Below, piece after piece: positions 58,062 to 64,000 of a stretch of 64,000 nt of DNA. The notes beneath the pieces were generated by a model, which saw only the letters and a program-made list of their open reading frames with translations, did no database searches and was not told the origin of the DNA. This DNA is from Erinaceus europaeus (Eukaryota > Chordata > Mammalia > Eulipotyphla > Erinaceidae). The stretch lies in assembly GCF_950295315.1 (NCBI RefSeq), contig NC_080179.1, forward strand, positions 69,158,615 through 69,222,614, written 5' to 3'. Position 1 is the stretch's first letter; the number at the start of each line of letters is the position of its first letter. The position numbers were made by a program, and so were the translations under genes.

Positions 58062-59821
58062 ATATTTGTTGTTTGGGGAAGGAGGCTGACCTAGTAGCTG
58101 CTACTCCATAGCCACGCCCCCCAGAAGCCCTCTCATTTGTTCTGAATTGCTTCCTTAATTTTACATAGAATATTAACGGTTTAACAAGCGGCAATTGACA
58201 ATTTTCTAGAGTATAGCAAACAGTTTTTTATTTTGTTTTGGTTTGCTTTACTTATTTTAAAATAAGAATAGAGTCAACTTACAAATACGCCTTGAGAATC
58301 ATTGAGGAAAATATCAAACTGAGCAATTTTACTGAGACAGCTGTGAACATTTGAACACAAATGAACATGCCCTATTCTAATGTATCTTCATTTCCTATTA
58401 TAAAGTACTGAGTCATGTTGCACACAGCTTTACAATGCTCAAAGTACTGTTACTTGCTGGATCTCTTTTATTCAATAACCTTGGTTATTACCTTCTTTTT
58501 GATACAGAGTCTGAGGCTCAAAGGTCAGGGTTTAAAGAGGTCACCTGAGTCTTAGCGCAGAGATGCTTGCTGTACCACTCAGACACAATTCTGAAAAGTC
58601 TCCTACCATTTTTTGAGGTAAGATATGACCCCTGACTTCTTTTTTTAGATGAGGATGTATATTTCATGTCGAGATCGGAAACAACATAGATACAATGATT
58701 AATGCTGATCCCTTATACTTGAATGAATTTTATGCTTTCTTTTTGAAAATACAAAAATTATATTATTAAATAATAGCTGTTTATTGCAGTTTATTTTTCC
58801 CCCCCTACTTGTGAGCACTTAGCCTGGAATATTGGTCCTTTATTCCAGCATGAAGGGAGTGAAACTTCTGAGTATAGACATTAAGAAAACGTATTTTCCT
58901 TGGAGGACCTGATAGCAGCATCGTAATGAGAAGTCAAATAACAAGCCAGTCTTCCTTTTATTATTTGTATACATCACCACCTCTAAGTAATGTCAGTGAT
59001 GAGAAATTCCCTCCCTGAGAACATCAACTAATTCTGCAGTCTCGGCCCGCCCACCCCTCATACTGCACGGTCGCCTCCCATGCATCCTATGTAGCACCTG
59101 AGCTTCACCCGATGTTGTAGAGTTTCAAGTGGCAGTGACTATTTTCCCTCTGATTTGTCACTAGAATGAGAAGCTGCAACGATAGGGAAACACCCATCAC
59201 CACATTGCTGTCTTCCCAACCGTCATGATTCCTTACAGATATCCGTTTATAAAATATTTAAGCGGTCTAGCTAACTTTGAAGTTCCTAAGACAGCTTTTT
59301 ATAGTCAGCAATGTTTTTAGATATGACAGAAAAATAGAAGTGAAGTAGCAGTCGTTGATAGACATTGAGACCATTTGATTATGATCAATGTTTTGAAATT
59401 GCCTGAGAAATGGAATCTGATGTTCATGACTCACGAGTAGACTGAGGATATATATAAAACAACAGCTGACACAAGCAAAATGGCAAACCTCAATCACAAT
59501 AGATCTTTTTTCTTATGTATTTGTTTATTTATTTCACGGTACTGTCTGATTCAGCAAGTGAAGCAGAATAAAGATGCATCTTTTAGCATGTCCTGTGTGG
59601 TGCCAGGGGTCAGGCATGAGCTGTATTCCACAAGGCTGGTGCCCCATCTTACCTTGGCATATTCTACACACTAACACTGAAAGAGAAATTAAGCCCAGTA
59701 ATCTTGTAATATCCAAGAAATTGATTATTTAAACTAAATATACTCTCACAAAGAGAACTCCCAAAACTTCTTTTCTACTGTATTGCACCATATATATATA
59801 TGGAAGAAATGAAATTAACCT
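58062..59821. other. unique sequence, no gene seen
   Basis: 1.75 kb without SINE or L1 that I can identify and without a supported coding frame. Confidence 0.55.
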
Positions 59822-59823
59822 TG

Positions 59824-60143
59824 GGGGTGGGCGGTAGTGCAGGGCACGTGGCCCAAAGCTCAGGGACCAGCTAAGGATCCCGGTTCGAGCCCCCGGCTCC
59901 CCACATGCAAGGGGGTTGCTTTGCAGGCGGTGAGGGAGGTCTGCAAGTGTCTTTCTCTCCCCACTCTTCCTTCCCTCCTCTCTCGATTTCTCTCTATCTT
60001 ATCCAACAACAACAACAGCAATTACAACAACAACAATGATAAACAACAAGGGCAAAATAAGGGGGAAAATTGCCTCCAGGAGCAGTGGATTTGTAGTGTA
60101 GGCACCGAGTCCCAGCGATAACCCTGAAGGAAAAAACAAAATA
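59824..60143 (+). mobile_element. SINE, form E, young-looking
   Basis: gggggtgggcggtagtgcag head with a short deletion around the A box, perfect B box ggttcgagccc, CAA-rich middle as in form A, then ctccaggagcagtggatttg and gtcccagcgataaccctgaa. Confidence 0.93.
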
Positions 60144-60185
60144 AAACTAATCTTAGAAAATAGTAGGGGAAAAAATACTTGCTGA

Positions 60186-60242
60186 TTCTTCTCCTTCTCC
60201 TTCTCCTCCTCCTCTTCCTCCTCCTCCTTCTTCTTCTTTTTG
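60186..60242. repeat. (CTT/CTC)n pyrimidine triplet tract
   Basis: Nearly pure pyrimidine, period three. Confidence 0.96.
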
Positions 60243-60306
60243 TAGGTCAATGTAAACTTGATTCTAAAATCTCTCAAAGATAATACAAAGAAAATTATAC
60301 TTGTTA

Positions 60307-60622
60307 GGGAGCTGGGTGGTAATGCAGCGGGTTAAGTGCACCTGGCACAAAGCGCAAGGACTTGAGTAAGGAACCTGCAGGGGGTTGCTTTGCAAATGGT
60401 GAAGCAGGTCTGCAGGCGTCTGTCTTTCTTTCCCCATCTCTGTCTTCCCCATCTCTCTCCATTTCTCTCTGTCCTATCAAAAAACAACAGCAACAGCTAT
60501 GAAAACAATAACAACTACAACAAACATAACAACAAGGGCAACAAAATGGGAAAAATGGCTTCTTGGAGCAGTGGATTTGTAGTGCAGGCATTGAAACCCA
60601 GCAATAACCCTGGAGGCAAATA
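60307..60622 (+). mobile_element. SINE, form E, B box deleted
   Basis: gggagctgggtggtaatgca head. After gagtaaggaacctgcagggg the whole B-box block is absent. The CAA-rich middle and the extension (ttggagcagtggatttgtag, cagcaataaccctggaggca) are present. Flanks atacttgtta / atatttgtta. Confidence 0.93.
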
Positions 60623-60639
60623 GATATTTGTTAATATGT

Positions 60640-60760
60640 TGGGCCAGAGATAAAGATTATCGAGTTCGGGGTGAACCCTGGCATGACATGGGAGGTGCTA
60701 TGACCGCAGGGAAAGCTCCCATGCTATGGTGGTCTTCTCTCTTTCTCTCTATCAGAATGA
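60640..60760 (+). mobile_element. old SINE, form C
   Basis: ttgggccagagataaagatt, gggtgaaccctggcatgaca, tcccatgctatggtggtctt and a CT tract. Confidence 0.6.
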
Positions 60761-60924
60761 AAAGGCAACTCTGGAGTTCTTCTGGTTATACAAAGAAAAA
60801 AAAAAACTATTATTTTAATTTTAATAGATACAAAAAGAATTCACTATAGTTAACATGTACTCAATACAGCAAAAGTAGACGACCTGGCTGATTGTACATA
60901 GGAGAAAAACTTTTTTTTTTTTTT

Positions 60925-61195
60925 TTTAGGGTTATTACTGGGAGTTAGTGTCTGCATAGCTCACTGCTCCGGGAGGCCATTTTGTCCCATTTTTCTTTTA
61001 TTGCTTTTTCTTTTTTACAAAGTCTGGTGAGACAGAAGCATAGAGAGGAAAATGGAGACACAGAGAAGAGACAGCTGCAGCGCTGGTTTGCCACTCATGA
61101 AGCTTTCTCCTGCAGGTGGGAAGCTGAGGCTTAAACCTGGTTCTCACACACGGTAATGTGTGGGATCCACTATGCAGCACAACCCAGTCCCCCGG
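60925..61195 (-). mobile_element. SINE, form E
   Basis: The tail T run is followed by gggttattactgggagttag, actgctccgggaggccattt (3' extension), purine tract, ctcctgcaggtgggaagctg and head ggggactgggttgtgctgca. Confidence 0.9.
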
Positions 61196-61439
61196 ACTAG
61201 AAAGTCTTACCAGAGTTGTCTATAAAACGTAACATATGTCATGCCTATGACCGAAATGTTGGGTTTTCTTTTAAATTTTGGAATAAGTTCAAATTTGCTT
61301 GCTATCACCACTTCCACTGAACATAGCATTAGTAGTCATACTCAGTAACTTAAAAAAAAATGTATGTGAAATTAAAAGGTAGTATTTTTAAAAAGAATCT
61401 TTAGAGAACACTAGAATTTGTAACTACACTTGAAAGGTT

Positions 61440-62510
61440 ACAGAGTGAAAGAAAAGTATCACCAAATCAAGAGCATTTCTCTGTAAAAGGAAAAAGCTGG
61501 CAATAAAATTTAGGGGAATGATTAACACTGAAAATAACATCTAGAGGAAGCTTTAAATATTTAGAAATAAATCTACTAACGGATGCATACAATTTTCAGC
61601 AAAGAAAACTTAAAATATTACTAAGTAAAATCAGAGAGGATCTAAAGGGGGCCAGGTGGTGGCACACCTGGGTAAGTGCACATGTTACAGTGCTCAAGGA
61701 CACGGGTTCAAGCCCCAAGTCCTCACATGCGGGGGGAAAGCTTTGCAAATGGTAAAGCAGTGCTGCAGGTATCTCTCTGTCTTTCTTCCTCACTGTCTTC
61801 CCCAGCCCTCTTGATTTCTCTCTGTCTCTATTCAATAAATAAGAAAAATACAAATTTTAAAAAAGTAAAAAAATTATTAAACAAAAAACAAAATGGAGAT
61901 GATCTAAAGTTCTATTCCATAGTCATGATTTGCAAGATTCCATACTTAGAGGTCTATATGTTCCTCACAGTGATGAGGAAAGTAAGCATTCCCACCCTGA
62001 GCTTCCTGTTTATTAATTAGTCAATGGTTTTCACATTATGCTACTTCAGTGAAAACCTAGAGATATAATTGACATAAATCATATTAATTTCAAGAGTCTA
62101 ACCATGATTTGACATGTTACTTTTATTTTTTTTGAAACACTGGTGTTTTGAAAAGCTTTGTGCAGAAATGCAGAGGAAGTTTAGTTCTCTCAAGTATCAG
62201 GTCATTTACTAAAGCCACAATAATTAAATCACTAGGATCTTGGTGAACCATTAGAACAGAGAAATAACTCATAAAGAGTCATTATAGGATTCTTTATTCC
62301 CTACCGCTACAGAACAGTGGGAAGATTAGGCAGTTGGATAATATGGGCAACTAGATTTTGCTCATCAAACCTCGCATCATACTAAACAATCATTTCAGAT
62401 TAAATATAGATCTCCTGTGAAACAGAAAAGCAAGGTGAACTATCTAAAGAGGAAAATAGATTCTCTTTATGATCCAGGTGTGAGAATACTAAAAGTAGGT
62501 GGGAATCAAT
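61440..62510 (+). mobile_element. old L1 ORF2 fragment, SINE-interrupted
   Basis: atttagaaataaatctacta, aaacttaaaatattactaag, then after the SINE ctattccatagtcatgattt and actaaagccacaataattaa keep L1 ORF2 order, heavily decayed. Limits are approximate. Confidence 0.6.
61648..61895 (+). mobile_element. SINE, form B, with 14-bp target duplication
   Basis: gggccaggtggtggcacacc head and cagtgctgcaggtatctctc. Flanks gagaggatctaaag (61634-61647) and gagatgatctaaag (61896-61909), 13 of 14 equal. The A-rich tail is long and mixed. Confidence 0.93.
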
Positions 62511-62539
62511 ACGCTATATGGAAATTAAGAACTTTTATT

Positions 62540-63202
62540 TATTTATTTTTTTATTTATTTAAGAAAGTAGAGATTAACAAAACCATAGAATAAGAGGGGT
62601 ACAATTCCACACAATTCCCATCACCCGATCTCCATATCCCATCCCCTCCCCTGATAGCCTTGCCATTCTCTGTCTCTCTGGGAGTATGGACCCAGGGTCG
62701 TTGTGGGTTGCAGAGGGTGGAAGGTCTGGCTTCTGTAATTGCTTCCCCGCTGAACATGGGCGTTGACTGGTCGATCCATACTCCCAGTCTGCCTCTCTCT
62801 TTCCCTAGTAGGGTGGGTCTCTGGGGAAGTGGAGCTCCAGGACACACTGATGGGGTCATCTGTCCAGGAAAGTCTGGTCGGCATCATGCTGGCATCTGGA
62901 ACCTGGTGACTGAAAAGAGCGTTAACATACAAAGCCAAACAAATTGCTGAACAATCATGGACCTAAAGACTGGAATAGTGCAGATGGAGTGTTGGGGGGT
63001 ATTCCCTGCAGGCTCTTGTGTACTGCTTTCAGGTATATATTTTTCCCTAGTTTATGGGCACAGGTGAGCCTATGCTCTATCTCAGGGGACCTGGACCATA
63101 TCTAGGTTTGGGGACTTTATTGGGGAGTGGAACACCTGGAGTGAAATTAGAGAATACTATGAAAGGAAAGGTCTCACCCGAGTGATGAAGCCGAAGGGTT
63201 GT
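62540..63202 (-). mobile_element. L1 3'UTR, cut by an LTR
   Basis: Near-identical to 32010-32665 of the full-length L1 (cccctgatagccttgccatt, gaacatgggcgttgactggt, ggaaaggtctcacccgagtg). Similarity ends at aagggttg, exactly where LTR sequence begins. More of this L1 may lie beyond the window. Confidence 0.95.
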
Positions 63203-63381
63203 TGTTGTTAAAATTTTCGGCGGCTCTAGCTGGCCAGGCTAGCTTCACGACGGGTAACAGAGACGTGGAGACAACGGCTGGGCAGGGAAGCTGTATTTCT
63301 TTATTCAGGAACAACGATTCATAAACTAAACCAGACTAATCACCAAACAGAACTCTGCTGTCTCTTTGCGGCGGCGCAAGC

Positions 63382-63453
63382 ACTCTCGAACTCTGCAACT
63401 CTCCAACTCAGGAACTCTTCAACTCTGTCACTCTGGAACTCTGGAACTCTGGC
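63382..63453. repeat. eight-base tandem repeat (ACTCTGGA)n
   Basis: Nine consecutive units: actctcga, actctgca, actctcca, actcagga, actcttca, actctgtc, actctgga, actctgga, actctggc. It lies inside the LTR, upstream of AATAAA. Confidence 0.93.
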
Positions 63454-63669
63454 GGGGTCCCTTCGGGGCGGGGCCAAGCGGGCCTGCGAAATTAACAGGA
63501 CTGATCCAATTCTCTTGGCGGGGGAGAACTAGAACCCAATGTAAAACATTGAACAGCCAGCGGGAATAGCCAGCGGGCGGGAGGCGAGGCGCGGAGCTGC
63601 TGTTTCCACCTGGTTAAACAGCCAGCCAGCCTGCTGCGCCCAGACAACCCCGCGCACTGCGCCCGCAGC

Positions 63670-63850
63670 CCACAGGAGGCCGACGCCAGCACACAAGAGC
63701 CCCAAGAGCCCGACGCCAGCATGCAAGAGGCTGACGCCAGCACACAGGAGCCCAATGCCAGCACGCAGGAGCCCAATGCCAGCATGCTGGAGCCCGAACA
63801 CGCTGGAGCCCGATTCCACCACGCAGGAGCCCGATGCCAGCACGCAGGCC
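63670..63850. repeat. GC-rich 21-base minisatellite in the LTR
   Basis: Imperfect copies of gccagcacgcaggagcccaa. The period is a multiple of three, so stop-free frames appear on both strands (for example 63614-63991 minus, 63721-63963 plus). They are repeat artefacts rather than genes. Confidence 0.85.
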
Positions 63851-64000
63851 AGCCCACAGGAGCCGGCTCTCCACCGTGTGGCGCAGGGCACTGGACGCGT
63901 GATCCCTCCACGCTGCTCGGCCACTGCGAGCAGGGCAGCAGACATGGCAGGGCCATGGGGTAGGGCCGCGGTGGCCTATCATGGCCGCCACCCCTGGGCA

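Larger units (their letters stand above)
63203..64000 (-). mobile_element. retroviral LTR (solo or 3' LTR), cut by window edge
   Basis: Minus-strand LTR whose 3' end (ccgaaaattttaacaaca) abuts the L1. In sense it has AATAAA at 63305-63300 followed by about 95 bases of U5-like sequence (gcccagccgttgtctccacg, ctagcctggccagctagagc). Upstream come an eight-base tandem repeat (63382-63453) and a GC-rich 21-base repeat (63670-63850). The retroviral body would lie to the right of this LTR in the case of a 3' LTR; none is in view on the left. The GC content is far above its surroundings. Class II (ERVK-like) is a guess from the general look. Confidence 0.65.

Noticed and set aside
63382..63453. CRISPR-like array, from the regular short units
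   Set aside because: Units are eight bases, adjacent and without spacers, in a mammalian genome.
63492..63991. Long alanine/glycine/serine-rich open frames on both strands at the right edge (up to 154 codons)
   Set aside because: They follow a 21-base tandem repeat, which keeps frames open on both strands, and lie within an LTR. Low complexity and no domain.

Overview
The window is nuclear DNA from a mammal, most likely a hedgehog (Erinaceidae). The main evidence is the dominant repeat: dozens of copies of a tRNA-derived SINE that opens with gggagtcgggcggtagcgca, carries an A box (TAGCGCAGCGG) and a B box (GGTTCGAGCCC), and ends in a long CT-rich, CAA-rich and AATAAA tail. This matches the ERI-type SINEs known from hedgehogs. 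LINE-1 is the only clearly recent autonomous element. I find no host protein-coding exon, RNA gene or CpG island, so this is intergenic or deep intronic sequence.

Layout. 1-151 is the 3' part of a minus-strand L1. 0.25-1 kb holds an inverted pair of SINEs. 1492-1859 is a solo LTR with a 6-bp target duplication. 2-12 kb is mostly unique sequence with older SINE copies. 12.1-14.0 kb holds old plus-strand L1 pieces. 14244-14841 is a second candidate solo LTR with a SINE inside. 17.7-20.5 kb is a HAL1-like (ORF1-only) element split by a SINE. 21.4-22.15 kb is an old L1 3' end. 23.7-24.04 kb is a long pyrimidine tract. 25.3-29.8 kb is mostly unique sequence with two (TG)n tracts. 31882-40232 is a nest: a SINE and a second SINE share outer target duplications, and a 7.77-kb minus-strand L1 sits inside the first one. 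40.7-42.3 kb holds two plus-strand L1 3' ends, one with a perfect 16-bp duplication. 43-51.9 kb is SINE-dense. 51.9-52.57 kb is an L1 inverted in the twin-priming manner. 55.2-56.9 kb is an old minus-strand L1 3'UTR. 57-62.5 kb holds more SINEs and an L1 remnant. At 62.5-63.2 kb an L1 3'UTR is cut by a retroviral LTR that runs off the right edge.

How the parts relate. The L1 at 32009-39777 has a 5'UTR with a YY1-type site at its very start, an intact 304-codon ORF1 and an ORF2 whose endonuclease residues are all present. Its ORF2 is broken by two stop codons and at least two frameshifts, so it could make ORF1 protein but not a working reverse transcriptase. The SINEs carry no protein and would have been copied by L1 machinery; many are flanked by 10-17-bp duplications typical of that process. 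SINE labels A to E below are mine: A is the long ERI form; B is a shorter form ending soon after the CT tract; C and D are older, more decayed tRNA-like forms; E has a 3' extension containing gagcagtggattygtagtgc. Boundaries without a target duplication are approximate, plus or minus 10-30 bases.
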